64,000 bases of DNA, from the NCBI GenBank assembly GCA_014529385.2, contig CM043969.1, positions 28,662,946 through 28,726,945 on the forward strand, written 5' to 3'. The translations under genes and the position numbers were made by a program. The notes beneath the pieces were generated by a model. That model saw nothing but the letters and a program-made list of their open reading frames with translations, did not search any database and was not told where the DNA came from. Positions 29,790 to 40,057 of this stretch are shown one piece after another. How positions within the stretch are numbered: the first letter of the stretch is position 1; each line of letters opens with the position of its first letter. The DNA comes from Adiantum capillus-veneris (taxonomy: Eukaryota; Streptophyta; Polypodiopsida; Polypodiales; Pteridaceae).

Positions 29790-30242
29790 CTAACACGCTT
29801 TCTCCAATACTGCATCACTCTCTTTTGGCAACGGAGTGGCCACTGGTTTGACCTTCTTTGCCACTGTTTTGTATTTTGTATTCACTTGTACCTCTTCTAA
29901 ATCTAACTCTTCTTTGAATTGCAAGACAAAATCGTACATGTAAAGAGAGTTTACCTTAACCAAATTTATCCCAGCTTGATCATTAGATTGTACGATTATA
30001 TCCAATTCTCCCATTGTATCCACAAACGTGTATTCTTCAAAAACACCCAAAATTGCTTCATCTGGGTCCAGTATTTCACATCCTTGAAGTATGCCTTGGA
30101 CATTGCAAACATGTTTCCTTTCCCGTTTGCACAAATCATTGAATTTTCTGTAAGATACCAAACCCTCTGAAGCCAATCCCAAAAATCCTGAAGAAAAAGT
30201 CTTTCTATAGACATTTGCTCCCAGCGAGAACTTCTCCTCCAA
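29790..30242 (-). pseudogene. pol: Protease-RT linker of gypsy F
   Basis: A 150-codon minus-strand frame between protease and reverse transcriptase, rich in acidic residues (LDPDEAILGVFEEYTFVDTMGELD; LQFKEELDLEEVQVN). No catalytic motif. Its position marks it as the variable linker of the polyprotein. Confidence 0.7.
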
Positions 30243-30381
30243 AGCACCATCGTAGTCCCGCTTTACAATGGCACTTGGAGAAAATCATGGAAACCCCTAT
30301 TCTCTTTGAACTCTTTTGTCAACTTTGGCAATGGATGATCCCTTAAGGTATCCCTGTTCCTAGCATGATCCACACAAACAG

Positions 30382-30960
30382 TTAGAAATTGAATTGCTTT
30401 CTTACCATCATGACTTTGATTCTAGCATATGTGGATCCATCATCCAAAACCTTGGTTTCCATCCTCACCGCCATAATGTATGGCTTCCCTAAGATGACTA
30501 GATATGTAGAGTGATCTTGCCCGAAAAAAAATTGTTCATTGCTTACATCCCTTATGGTTATTTTAACATTAGGGCATGCACCATACAAATCCTCTGATTG
30601 TGCATTGGCAGCTCGGATTCGCCACCCATGTTCCACATCAACAGGCCATTTTCCTTTCAAGAATAAGCTCTTTGACATAAGGTTCACTTCTGACCCATGA
30701 TCTACCAATGCAACAACTAGCTCCTCTAAATCACCTACCTTTACCAAAGTTTCAGTAGTAGCCATGGCCCAATGATTCCGTGTAAAATGGTTGCAAGGTA
30801 CATCTTCTCCATACTCATCCTCATGAAATATGACATGCTTTACCCGTCTTGGAAGCTCATCATTGTTGACTAAGCTTCCCCATTCATCTTCACCTAGTTC
30901 TTCTTCATTAACACTACCCATAATAGCTTCAATTTTTTCATAAATGCTTTGCACCCCCAT
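30382..30960 (-). pseudogene. pol: Aspartic protease of gypsy F
   Basis: A 192-codon minus-strand frame. The active site reads Ala-Leu-Val-Asp-His-Gly-Ser-Glu-Val-Asn-Leu-Met-Ser (near residue 87), with His in the usual Ser/Thr position and Asp and Gly kept. The second half has AANAQSEDLYGACPNVKITI and ILGKPYIMAVRM, the flap and the end motif of retropepsins. The N-terminal 70 residues are acidic. Confidence 0.83.
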
Positions 30961-31037
30961 GTCCTGGCTGGGTCATTTTCAGGCCCATACAATATTTGGC
31001 GCTTCCTTTTCATGAGATCAATAATATTGTCATGGAA

Positions 31038-31301
31038 TTACCGCTTTGCAATACCTAGGATCTCACCTAGGGTGAACTCCACCCTACTATTGAGAATGCG
31101 TTCCTCAAGTACCTTCCTCATATTAGTAGAATGTTGAATATTAGATCTCAGCTTATATGAAGGGCCTCGTGCTTTTCCCACCTTTTTTTCCTTCTCAGCT
31201 TCATCCATTGAGATGTCCAGCGGGGTAAGAGGCGCTCCTAAGCTAGACTCCTTTCCCTTTGGTACCTTTGAACTCGTCATTCTCTTTGAACTTCCTACCA
31301 A
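31038..31301 (-). pseudogene. gag: Gag-protease linker of gypsy F
   Basis: Basic, low-complexity minus-strand frame (KRMTSSKVPKGKESS) ending in YKLRSNIQHSTNMRKVLEERIL, a phrase typical of the segment just upstream of the protease in this type of element. No motif beyond that. Confidence 0.55.
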
Positions 31302-31412
31302 ATCCTCTTCCCTCTTTTTCTTCTCTTCTACAAAAGCCTCATTGTTTTGAGATTTAGCTATGTATGCATATACTGAAAGGGAATCTACAGGGTCTTCCCA
31401 CCAGTAGTCTTT

Positions 31413-31853
31413 CTAATACAATTTTCCACTTGACACAATTGCCGATACCCAAATTTTCCTTTTTTTTGTTGTTGTCATAGCATATGGCCAGAAGGCCCCA
31501 TTCTTGCTAAAACCTTCAATTGGTTTTTCATGCCCTTTGTTCTCAATCTGCACACCGTAAGTCGGTGCTTCAGCTACACATGGTGTTCCTGCAACATCTC
31601 TTCCGTGCTTTTCTTCATACCACCTCCTCCATATTTGGTCTTTAGAGGCAACCCTATTTCTCGCAAGTGTATCAAGCCATCCTTCCAAAAAAAACACATC
31701 TTTATGCTTGGCTTCAACAAACTCGTCACACTCATTCTTGACATGGTTAAGACTATCACACCACATACAGTATTGACTCCCACGTCCTCTCTGTGGGCCG
31801 CTTTGTCTCGACCGGGAAGTTGATCCTTTCTCTTCAAGCTTCGCAGCTTTCAA
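31413..31853 (-). pseudogene. gag: Zinc-knuckle part of gypsy F gag
   Basis: Minus-strand frame with a zinc knuckle CMWCDSLNHVKNEC (CX2CX4HX4C) near residue 29, preceded by a Ser/Arg/Gly-rich stretch (STSRSRQSGPQRGRGSQ) suited to RNA binding. Confidence 0.82.
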
Positions 31854-32196
31854 ATTTAATGTTCAATTCTTGGATCCCCTTCACAAGCTCATCCATGAAC
31901 AACTCCTCTAGCTTCAAAATCTTTTCCTTTATTGGCACAAGAACCTCTTCTTCCTTTTCTCCCATATCAGCATTCATTCCAACTAACTTATCTAGTCTTT
32001 TTTGTCATTTCACCACCATATTGACTGCTTCAATCACTTATTTCCAATCTAATTTCAGCCCCAACTCCCCTGTGGGATCCTCGAGCAGATCCACTAAGCT
32101 TTTTTTCAACTTTGGATCTGCAGCCTGCACAAAAGTTTCTACTTTCTCCAAATTAAGAGCAACCCGTTCGGTTGCAGACAATTGGGCAAATCTTTT

Positions 32197-32737
32197 TTAA
32201 AATTCTCTTAACAATTTAGGAGCAGATAGCCCCTTATTATGTTGTTGCACCCACTTCAAAAAACTCTTGTTTGTAACGTGCTCCTTATCCTCAAGAAAAT
32301 ATTCATTCTTGAGAGCTTGTTTGAACTCTACCCATGTAGCACCATGTGCAGTTCTCAGTTTCTCAATCCATGCTTGTAATTCATGCACAACAACAAGTAC
32401 AAAATTCTCCACTGTAGCATGCTCCTTTGCTCCCTAATCTTGCCCACGTAGCACCATGTGCAGTTCTTAGTTCCTCAATCTGTGCACGTAATTTAGGCAC
32501 AACAACGAGTACAAAATTCTCTACTGCAGCATGCTCCTCTACTCCCTTATCTTCCATAACCTGTTCATAAATTTTGCAAAATTTAGAAATGTCACGACCT
32601 TCAAAGTGTCCCAATTTATCTCTCACTGCTTGTCTGGCTTCATGAATCCGAGCTTCCATTTTCCTTTTTAAACTTTGAGCCATCATCTGTTGATAGTGCA
32701 GATGTTGTTGATGCATAAGTGCAGCAAATTGCTGCAT
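32197..32737 (-). pseudogene. gag: Gag capsid part of gypsy F, with 112-bp duplication
   Basis: Two overlapping minus-strand frames. The 5' one (32737-32381) opens with a helical, Gln/His-rich N-terminus and FEGRDISKFCKIYEQVM, then ENFVLVVVPKLRAQIEELRTAHGATW. The next (32412-32197) repeats ENFVLVVVHELQAWIEKLRTAHGATW and goes on to FKQALKNEYFLED and FLKWVQQ of the gag core. The repeat is a 112-bp tandem duplication (TAGCACCATGTGCAG at 32337 and 32449) that shifts the frame. Confidence 0.82.
32337..32560. repeat. 112-bp tandem duplication in gag of F
   Basis: Two copies, starting about 32337 and 32449, differing at about one base in eight. Divergence shows the duplication is older than most point decay around it or was present in the mobile parent. 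Confidence 0.8.
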
Positions 32738-32821
32738 TAACTATTGCATACCATAATCTTGTCTTGTCAACATCACTACTTCTGTCTACCCTAATCAATT
32801 TCACGTCGGGTTCACCAAATT

Positions 32822-33952
32822 TGTCAGAGTGCACGTCTCTCCACGATCGATCGGGAAAGCGTCGGGCTTTTGGCTATAGACGTGGCTATAGACGGATAAG
32901 CAATCAAGGTGGAAACCAAGCAAAACAAGTCCAGATGGAGTCATTTTAGTGTTAGCAAGAAGATACAGAGATGAGTGCAGAGCAATGCTAGAAGAAAATC
33001 ACGACTCGAAACACTGATACCAACAAAAATAAATTAAAACTAGTTATCAACACTCAATTGATGTTGACAATCATAAGATGCTTCTAATTAATTGATATCT
33101 GAAACCCTGTTACAAATTGGTTGCATACTCCATCTTCGGTATGCCTGTTGATTTGCAAACCCATATTCAGAAATCCCTAGCCCAATGGAAGTAACCCACA
33201 ATTTTCCGGATAAAGTTCAACCTCCTAAGACCTGTTCGTACATTTTTTCTTCGACTCCTCCTGCTCTCGCTAGGAAATTCTCAAAAAATTGTCCCCCCCA
33301 AAACTATATTCAACTATCCCTAAAAACTGCTCCTCCCCCATCTTTATTTAGCTTTTGCATGGCGTGTGTAATCCTCGCTTTTCCCTATTTTTTGCCCCCT
33401 AGGTGCTATCTTATCTTACCTTAAGCTCCATGGCTTAATATTTGAAAATTGGTACTGATCTTAGTGGCACTAGTCTCACTGGTACTAGTGCAGTTGTACT
33501 GCTATACTAGAGACTAACCCAACACAAACTTGGCTCCGGTGAAACTTCAATTGCTGATAACTTGGCATCCGGTACTCGTCTCACTAGTACTGATATCACT
33601 GGCACTAGTACAGTTGTACTGGTCTCACTGGTACTGGCACCATTGGTACTGGTGCAGCTGTAGTGGTCTCACTGGTACTGGTATACTGGTGGCTAACCAA
33701 GCACAAAACTGGCTCCGATGAAACTTCAATTGTTGACGACTTGGCATCCAGTATTGGTACCACTGGTACTGGTGCAGTTTTATTAGTCTCACTAGTACTT
33801 GTACCACTGCTACTGGTATAGATGTAGTGGTACAGTTGGTATTGGACTCTTGTTGATATAGCAGTTGCTAACAATGTCTACGAGTTTGGCAAAACCTCGA
33901 ATATGTATGCATATTTTCATCTTTCACCTCGTGCCCACAAAGCGGCACAACA
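32822..33952 (-). repeat. 5' LTR of gypsy F
   Basis: A 1131-bp LTR in reverse orientation, next to a candidate primer-binding site on the minus strand (TGGTGAACCCGACGTG at about 32800-32816). It contains its own ACTGGT-type minisatellite at 33430-33850 and a small 12-bp tandem repeat (GGCTATAGACGT, 32872-32896) absent from the 3' LTR. Confidence 0.85.
33430..33850. repeat. ACTGGT-type minisatellite in the F 5' LTR
   Basis: Irregular array of ACTGGT, ACTAGT and CTCACTGGTACTGG phrases, equivalent to 27300-27665 but different in length and order, so it has expanded or been rearranged since insertion or within the family. Confidence 0.8.
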
Positions 33953-33958
33953 ACAACA

Positions 33959-34393
33959 GGAGTATCCACAAGTGGTTTTTGTTTCATGCTTGGCAATTTA
34001 TGTATATCATGGTTGAGCAAGAAGCAACCCATTGTGGCCACTTCTAATTGTGAGGCTGAGTATAGGGTAGTCTTCACAGCTACGATTCAGTGTGTATGGC
34101 TCATACGCCTTATGGCTGATTTGGGTGTTGGATAGGACACTGTCAACACTATCTACATTGACAGTCAGAGCGCATTGGCAATTGCAAGGAACCCAGTTTT
34201 TCATGCTCCCATAAGCTTGGCTTATGTGCCAACACAGAACAACCTTGTAGATCTTTTCACAAAGGCATTGTCTCGTGAGAAGTTTGAAGCTTCCTACAAA
34301 TCTTTGGGCTTACTCCCCTTTGTGGATTGGTCATTTCCTCAAGGCATGGCACTTTCCTTTACTCATGTGCTAGCTCTTGTTCACCGCATCACT
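33959..34393 (+). pseudogene. pol: RNase H of copia B, C-terminal part
   Basis: Continues copia B after element F: a degraded RRS-SGF segment, WLSKKQPIVATSNCEAEY with the catalytic Glu, TIYIDSQSALAIARNPVFH with the next Asp, then YVPTQNNLVDLFTKALSREKFEA, the normal end of copia RNase H. A frame break near 33985 and a TAG near 34134 disrupt it. It ends shortly before the purine tract (CCAGGGGGGATT, 34395-34406). Confidence 0.87.
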
Positions 34394-34406
34394 CCAGGGG
34401 GGATTT

Positions 34407-34635
34407 GTTACCGTATACATGTGGTAGTGATGTATGTGAACACACTTAGGACCGCCATGGCATTTTTTCTCTCTCTAGGAGGTTTTTTCCCCCCGTGCAT
34501 TGTATATACGCCCATTCATTCTAGGGCTATCCATCTTTCCATTGCACATTAAGTAATACACTTTCTGTTGTGTGCCTTGAGCTTCCTTTGTCTTCTCCAA
34601 GCTGTGTGCATTTCCCTGCAACCCTAATTCCAACA
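34407..34635 (+). repeat. 3' LTR of copia B
   Basis: Begins TGTTACCG directly after the purine tract and ends CCAACA. Followed by GTGAG, the right copy of the target-site duplication. Confidence 0.9.
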
Positions 34636-34640
34636 GTGAG

Positions 34641-35460
34641 AACTTGAACTTCTCCGTCAAAATCAACTTTATGCCAAACGTAGCAAATGCACCTTCTTCA
34701 CTGATGAGGTGGAATATTTGGGATTTATTGTATCCAAGGATGCTGTTTCTACTGATCCAAGTAAGATCAAAGATATTATAGCTTGGCCTACACCGAAATC
34801 AATATGAGAAGTACATGGCTTTCTTGATTTAACAGGATGATATCGTACATTTATTCAAAGCTACACTAAGGTTGCATCTCCATTGACTAATACGCTTAAG
34901 AGGCTAAAGTGTTTACATGGAATGAACGTGCTTAAGATAGTTTTGAGAAACACAAAGAAGGTTGCATCTCCATTGACTAATACGCTTAAGAGGCTAAAGT
35001 GTTTACATGGAATGAACGTACTCAAGATAGTTTTGAGAAACACAAAGAAGCTTTGGTGAATGCTCCAATACTATAGCTTCCTGACTTCTCAAAGACATTC
35101 ATTGTGATCAGTGAGCAAGGGGACAAGCAATCGATGGCGTTCTGTCTCAAGAAGGAAAACCAGTAGCTTATGAATCTCATAAGTTACATATACATTAAAT
35201 AAATTATCCTACACATGACTTGGAATTATTGGCCGTTGTGCATGCTCTTAAAGTATGGCAACATTATCTTCTTGGAAGGAGCATTGAACTACATACCGAC
35301 CATAAAAGCCTGAAGTGGATCTACACCCAACCTAACCTTAATATGCGGCAACAAAGATGGATGGAGTTGCTCTGCAAATAGGATTTTGGAATTGAATATA
35401 AACCTAGGAAGGAAAATCTTGTGGCCGATGTCTTAAGCAGGAAGAGTACTGTAGCGGCTG
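34641..35460 (+). pseudogene. pol: RT thumb and RNase H of gypsy A, resumed
   Basis: The polymerase of element A starts again, in phase with 2087, with ELLRQNQLYAKRSKCTFF, VEYLGFIVS and ITDPSKIKDIIAWP of the thumb. TGA follows at 34805. A 90-bp tandem duplication (34871 and 34961) lies at the border to RNase H. RNase H shows [17 protein letters not shown] (Glu), [13 protein letters not shown] (Asp) and ENLVADVLSR (last Asp) with stops between. It is inactive. Confidence 0.87.
34871..35050 (+). repeat. 90-bp in-frame tandem duplication in gypsy A
   Basis: Two copies of 90 bp starting GTTGCATCTCC at 34871 and 34961, differing by two or three bases. Being a multiple of three it would add 30 residues at the thumb/RNase H border. 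Confidence 0.92.
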
Positions 35461-36780
35461 TCACACACAACCTCTACTACTTCTTTAATTGATCTTATTC
35501 GAGAAGGTATCACTAAAGACCAGTATTACATAAAAATCAAGTATTTGATGAACTTAAATAATCGCACAAAGAAGCAAGAAAGAAAATCAAAGGCTTCCAC
35601 GTTGAAGGTCGACCTTTACTTCGATAACCGTCTTTGTATTCCAAATCAAGGTGGAATCAAATTAACTTTAGATATTACAGGAAGCTCATGATATACCTAT
35701 AGCAGGACATCTAGGATACATTAAGACTTACTCTACTAAGAAAGAGTTTCTTTTGGCCAGGACTAAAGCGTGATGTGTTGAACTATGCTACAAGATTCTT
35801 AACATGTCAACGTATTAAAGCTGAATGAATTTGATACCTGGTAAGCTTCAACCTATTGATGCTCCACAAATGAAATGGGAATGCATATCCATGGATTTTA
35901 TTATAGAACTTCCTATATCTATGGGATACGACTCTATTTTTGTGCTTGTTGATATGCTTACAAAAATGACCCATTTATTTTCAGTCAAGACAACGTTTAC
36001 GGCTAAGGATATAGTTCAAGTCTTCATGAAAGATGTTTTCATCTATCACGGTTTACCTCGCCGGATAATTTTTTATCGTGATGCAAAGTTCACCTCTAAT
36101 TTTTGGAAAGCCTTATTCTCAGCTACAAGAACCCAGTTGGCCTTTAGTATCGCTTATCATCCTCAGACTAATGGGCAGAGAGAAAGGACAAATCAAATTA
36201 TTGAAGACATTTTAAGAGCTTACTGTCTGCATGAGTAGAGTAAATGGACTGGATATTTGTGTTTGGTTGAATTTGTGTATAATTCCTCATTCCAACGCTC
36301 AATTGAGATGTCTCCTTTTCAAGCATTATATGGACAAGAGTGTCTTACTCCACTCAAATGGACAGACCCTCTCATATGAGTTCAAGCATCCAAAGAAATG
36401 TTGGATGAAATGCAACTATAAAGCAATCTTATATGGAAGGATATTAAGACTGCTCAAGATAAGCAGAAGAGTTATGCCGGCCCTAAACGATCTGTCAGAC
36501 TTTTTGAAGAGGGCGATATGGTATTTTTGAGACTAAAACCCAAATGTAGCTCTTATCAATGGGTAAGTGTAAGAAGCTAAGTGTCAGATATTGTGGACCT
36601 TTTGTAATTACACAGTGGATTAATGATCAAGCTTATAGATTCTTGTTACCACCATACATAAAAGTACATGATGTTTTTCATGTCAACTTACTAAAGAAGT
36701 ATGTACCTGATTTGCAACACAATTTTGATTATTCTCTATTATGTACCTCTACAGATAGAACTTTTGAAGTATATCTCGAA
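35461..36780 (+). pseudogene. pol: Integrase of gypsy A
   Basis: The zinc-binding domain is barely readable (35640-35820). The core is clear at 35825-36238: CISMDFIIELP with the first Asp, HLFSVKTTFTAKD, FYRDAKFTSNFW where the catalytic Asp of SDRD is Tyr, and HPQTNGQRERTN with Glu. A TAG at 36236 is followed by degraded tail, then RYCGPFVI (GPF) and HDVFHVNLLKKYVPD at 36580-36720. The frame runs up to 36780, where copia G is inserted. The catalytic loss and stops make it inactive. Confidence 0.87.
36776..36780. repeat. Target-site duplication of copia G, left copy
   Basis: TCGAA here and at 39873-39877, exact, flanking the LTRs of element G. Confidence 0.92.
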
Positions 36781-36999
36781 TGTTGAGATGTCGAGCTCTA
36801 CACCTTGAGCTGGCATCCACTACGGGTCTTGGCCGCTTACGGCATTTACTCACTGGCGCGTTAGGTGACCGACACGGAGGATCTCTGCCAGTGATTCTAC
36901 AGCTGGACTACACTTATAGTGCCAGCCTAGTACGCTTCTAGCGAGTTCACACTTAGTGACCGCATGTACATATGTGCTACTTTTCAGCTTTAGCACTTT
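36781..36999 (+). repeat. Truncated 5' LTR of copia G
   Basis: TGTTGAGATGTCG onward, identical to 39551-39769 and cut off after AGCACTTT. Confidence 0.95.
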
Positions 37000-38277
37000 C
37001 AAGACTTCAAAGTCATGATTGAGAAGGAGACAGATATGCAAATCAAGACATTGAGGTCAGATGGAGGGGGAGAGTACTTCTCCAATGCTTTTTCAGATTT
37101 TCTGCGAATGCATGGTATACACAGGCAGTTTACATGCAGATATACTCCACAGCAGAATGGGGTCGCAGAAAGGAAAAACAGGCACATTGCAGGGGTTGCA
37201 CGTGCATTGATGAATGAGAAGAACATGCCTCATCATTTATGGGCTGAAGCTGTAAATACAGCTGTGTACATTATGAACAGGACACCTACAGCTGCGGTGC
37301 ATGATGTAACACCTGAGGAAAAGTTTACAGGTACAAAGCCTGATTTGGCACACTTGAAAGTGTTTGGCTGCATAGCTTACGTGCATGTACCAGATGAGTT
37401 GCGTAGGAAATTGGATCCTAAAGCAGAGAAATGTATTCTTGTGGGATATTCCCTTGAACAAAAGGGGTACAGGTGCTACAATCCTACTACACGAGAATTA
37501 CGAGTGAGCAGAGATGTAGTCTTTGATGAGATGAGTAGTTGGTACAGTAATGCACATGGCACTATTGGGGCTGATGTAAAAGATGATGTGGTTGTACAAA
37601 ATGTGAGGCCACAGTCACAGGTTTTGAGTGGACCACAAGAGTCCTCTTCTCGTGGCTCTGTTGAGAAACCATGGAATGGTAGACTACGTACGCAGGTTAC
37701 TCCACCAACAGGTACAGGGAATGTATCACGAAAAGGAAAGGAAAAGGTTGATGAACCTCCCTTTATGGCTGATGCATCATCAGGTTTTTCACATGTAGAC
37801 ATGGATTCAGATGGTTCTGAACAAAGTCTTGATGAGGAATTTGGAATTCCGGCTGTCAGGACACCTGGTGTAAGGAAAGTACAAGAAGATGCTAGAGGGC
37901 AAAGGAGTGACCCAGGACCGCGCAGATCTAATAGAGTCAGAAATCCAGTTCAGAAATTGACTTATGATGGGTATCTAGCGCATCACCAAGCCTACATGGC
38001 TAAGGTGATACAGGATGTGGAGCCCACATGTTTTGAGGATGCAGTTGGAAATGTGCATTGGGATGATGCAATGAATGAAGAGATGGCTGCATTGGAAGCA
38101 AATGACACATGGGAGTTGGTGCCATTGCCAAGTGGCAAGAAAGCTATTGGCTGCAAATGGGTGTATAAAACCAAGCATAAGGCTGATGGTAACATTGAGC
38201 GTCACAAGGCAAGGCTGGTCACAAAGGGTTATGCACAGACGTATGGCATAGACTATGAGGAGACCTGGCAAAGATGA
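36995..38277 (+). pseudogene. pol: Integrase and RT N-terminus of copia G
   Basis: The first in-frame Met (37015) is internal; the reading extends back to the deletion joint. It begins inside the integrase core: TLRSDGGGEYFSNAF with the second catalytic Asp, TPQQNGVAERKNRHI with the Glu; the first Asp is lost. Then HLWAEAVNTAVYIMNR, FGCIAYVHVPDELRRKLDPK and a Ser/Gly/Asp-rich linker follow. Reverse transcriptase starts at about residue 345: W-DAMNEEMAALEANDTW and KHKARLVTKGYAQTYGIDYEET. The frame is lost at 38265 by a deletion of about 10 bases (where FAPV is expected), giving a TGA at 38275-38277. Confidence 0.93.
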
Positions 38278-39578
38278 CGACAGTGAGAGCTGTCATAGCA
38301 GTGGCTGCATCTAGAGGATGGATTATGCATCAAATGGATGTAAAGAATGCCTTCTTGAATGGTGAGTTGCAAGAGAAAGTGTATATGGATCAGCCACCTG
38401 GTTATGTCGATCCAGGTTACCCAGATTATGTATGCAGACTTCTCAAAGCTTTGTATGGTTTGAAGCAGGGCTCTAGAGCATGGTATGACAGGATTGCCAA
38501 GTATCTTGTCAGTATTGGTTTTAGGAGAGCTCATGCTGATCATTCACTCTATGTACGTGAGAGTGATGTGGGGATTGTGGTCATTACCATATATGTAGAT
38601 GACCTTATTATTGTTGGTGACAATGCTATGGAGATTGACCATGTGAAGGGTCTTCTCAAACAGGAGTTTGAAATGAAAGATTTAGGCGAGTTGCGCTACT
38701 TTCTTGGCATTGAGGTGATCAGGACTCCAGAGGGTGTATGGCTATCACAGAGACAGTATGCTTTGGACATGTTGTCAAAGTATGGTATGGCTGATTGTAA
38801 GCCAATTTCTATTCCCTTGGATGTGAATGCAAAGCTGAGTGCAGAGAAGGGTGATGTTGTTGAGGATGTCAACATGTACAGGAAGATTGTGGGTAGTCTA
38901 ATCTACTTGACTATCACGAGGCCAGACTTGAGCTACACAGTAGGCTTGGAGAGTCAGTTCATGCAACTTCCGAGGAAGCCACATTTGGATGGAGTACGAC
39001 GCACACTTAGGTATGTGCAAGGTACTCTTGACTACGCATTGTTCTATGCAGTAGATGCACCATTAGCATTGTATGGGTATACAGATGCAGATTGGGCAGG
39101 TAGCATTGTTGATAGGAGATCTACGAGTGGCTTCATGTTCTCTTTTGGGAGTGCTGCTGTTACTTGGAGCAGCAAAAAGCAGCCTACGGTTGCTTTATCG
39201 AGCACAGAGGCCGAGTACAGAGCTGCAGCAGTTGCGGCGTGCGAGGTAGCTTGGCTACGCACATTACTTGAGGACTTGGGAGTGCAGGTGGACCAGCAGA
39301 TTTTCATCCATTGTGACAACCTCAGCAGCATGCAGTTGGCTAGGAACCCAGTGTTCCATGCCAGGACCAAACACATAGAGGTCCATTACCACTACGTTCG
39401 AGAGCGAGTGTTGGCGGGCGACATCGACTTGGTCTACGTCAGCACAGAGGAGCAGATAGCGGATATCTTTACCAAGGCCCTCGGAGCTGAGAAGCTTCGA
39501 CGTTTCCGGACTATGCTTGGACTCTGCGACATGCAGAGCTCGAGGGGGAGTGTTGAGATGTCGAGCTCTACACCTTGA
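38274..39578 (+). pseudogene. pol: RT and RNase H of copia G
   Basis: 434 codons open. Copia reverse transcriptase: MDVKNAFLNGELQEKVYM, ALYGLKQGSRAWYD, ITIYVDDLIIVGD with the Tyr-Val-Asp-Asp active site, and MKDLGELRYFLGIEV. RNase H: GYTDADWAGS, SSTEAEYRA, IHCDNLSSMQLARNPVFHARTKHIEV and ADIFTKALG. The four acidic residues are present. The frame runs through the purine tract into the LTR before its stop at 39576. It is broken from the upstream part only by the small deletion at 38265. Confidence 0.95.
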
Positions 39579-39872
39579 GCTGGCATCCACTACGGGTCTT
39601 GGCCGCTTACGGCATTTACTCACTGGCGCGTTAGGTGACCGACACGGAGGATCTCTGCCAGTGATTCTACAGCTGGACTACACTTATAGTGCCAGCCTAG
39701 TACGCTTCTAGCGAGTTCACACTTAGTGACCGCATGTACATATGTGCTACTTTTCAGCTTTAGCACTTTGTCATTTTGTACTCTCTTTTCTGTGAAGAAG
39801 AAGAAGAAGCTTTCCATCTCTGTGTGCTTTGTGCTTGTCTTGTGTAGCTCTCTTGCATCCTCATTCTTTACA
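39551..39872 (+). repeat. 3' LTR of copia G
   Basis: A 322-bp LTR from TGTTGAG to TTTACA, directly after the purine tract GAGGGGGAG. It contains a (GAA)n-like run at 39797-39808. Confidence 0.95.
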
Positions 39873-39877
39873 TCGAA

Positions 39878-40057
39878 GTGATGCTTTAGAGTAGAACCAA
39901 GCCTCTACTTAATCAGACCATTATTGATAACACCTTGTTAAATGGTCAACGTATCCACAGAAAGATGCCTCTTGGGAACGTGATAATGTAATGAGACTAC
40001 ATTATCCAGATTTCATGTCGAGGTGAGGACACCTCCAATTTCTCAAGTGTGGGAGGA
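39878..40057 (+). pseudogene. C-terminal polyprotein remnant and purine tract of gypsy A
   Basis: After the second TCGAA the end of element A resumes. A readable phrase, KDASWERDNVMRLHYPDFM (39961-40017), matches the W-E/R-D/E-M---YP-(L)F end of the plant Tekay/Del-type chromodomain tail. Upstream lies RVEPSL-NQT-like sequence. The purine-rich GTGTGGGAGGA precedes the LTR. Confidence 0.7.

Larger units (their letters stand above)
26683..33952 (-). mobile_element. Divergent Ty3/gypsy element F
   Basis: A 7.3-kb gypsy element on the minus strand, inserted in the RNase H of copia B. The 5' LTR is 32822-33952 and the 3' LTR 26683-27776; on the minus strand they begin TGTTGTGCCGC or TGTCGTGCCGC and end near CTCTGACA. 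A purine tract lies at 27777-27798 and a non-Met primer-binding site next to 32821. Gag, protease, part of reverse transcriptase and the integrase core are present, but RNase H and the integrase N-terminus are deleted. No convincing target-site duplication flanks it, and its LTRs are more different than those of its host B. Confidence 0.85.
2088..34635 (+). mobile_element. Ty1/copia element B, host of four insertions
   Basis: Full-length copia-type element of about 5.2 kb once its four insertions (C, D, E, F) are removed, spanning 32.5 kb as it stands. It has paired LTRs (2088-2316 and 34407-34635), an initiator-Met primer-binding site, a purine tract before the right LTR, and gag, protease, integrase, reverse transcriptase and RNase H in copia order. 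It lies in the reverse transcriptase of element A with a 5-bp duplication (GCGAG/GTGAG). The LTRs differ at roughly 20 of 228 positions by eye. The coding part has many stops and small indels, so it is dead. Confidence 0.92.
36781..39872 (+). mobile_element. Young, internally deleted Ty1/copia element G
   Basis: A 3.1-kb copia copy in the 3' part of gypsy A with an exact TCGAA duplication. The 3' LTR is 322 bp (39551-39872). The 5' LTR keeps only its first 219 bp (36781-36999), identical to the 3' LTR, and then joins the middle of integrase, so the rest of the LTR, primer-binding site, gag, protease and integrase N-terminus are missing. The remaining coding sequence is almost undecayed. LTR identity and clean coding make it the youngest copy in the window by these measures. 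Confidence 0.92.
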
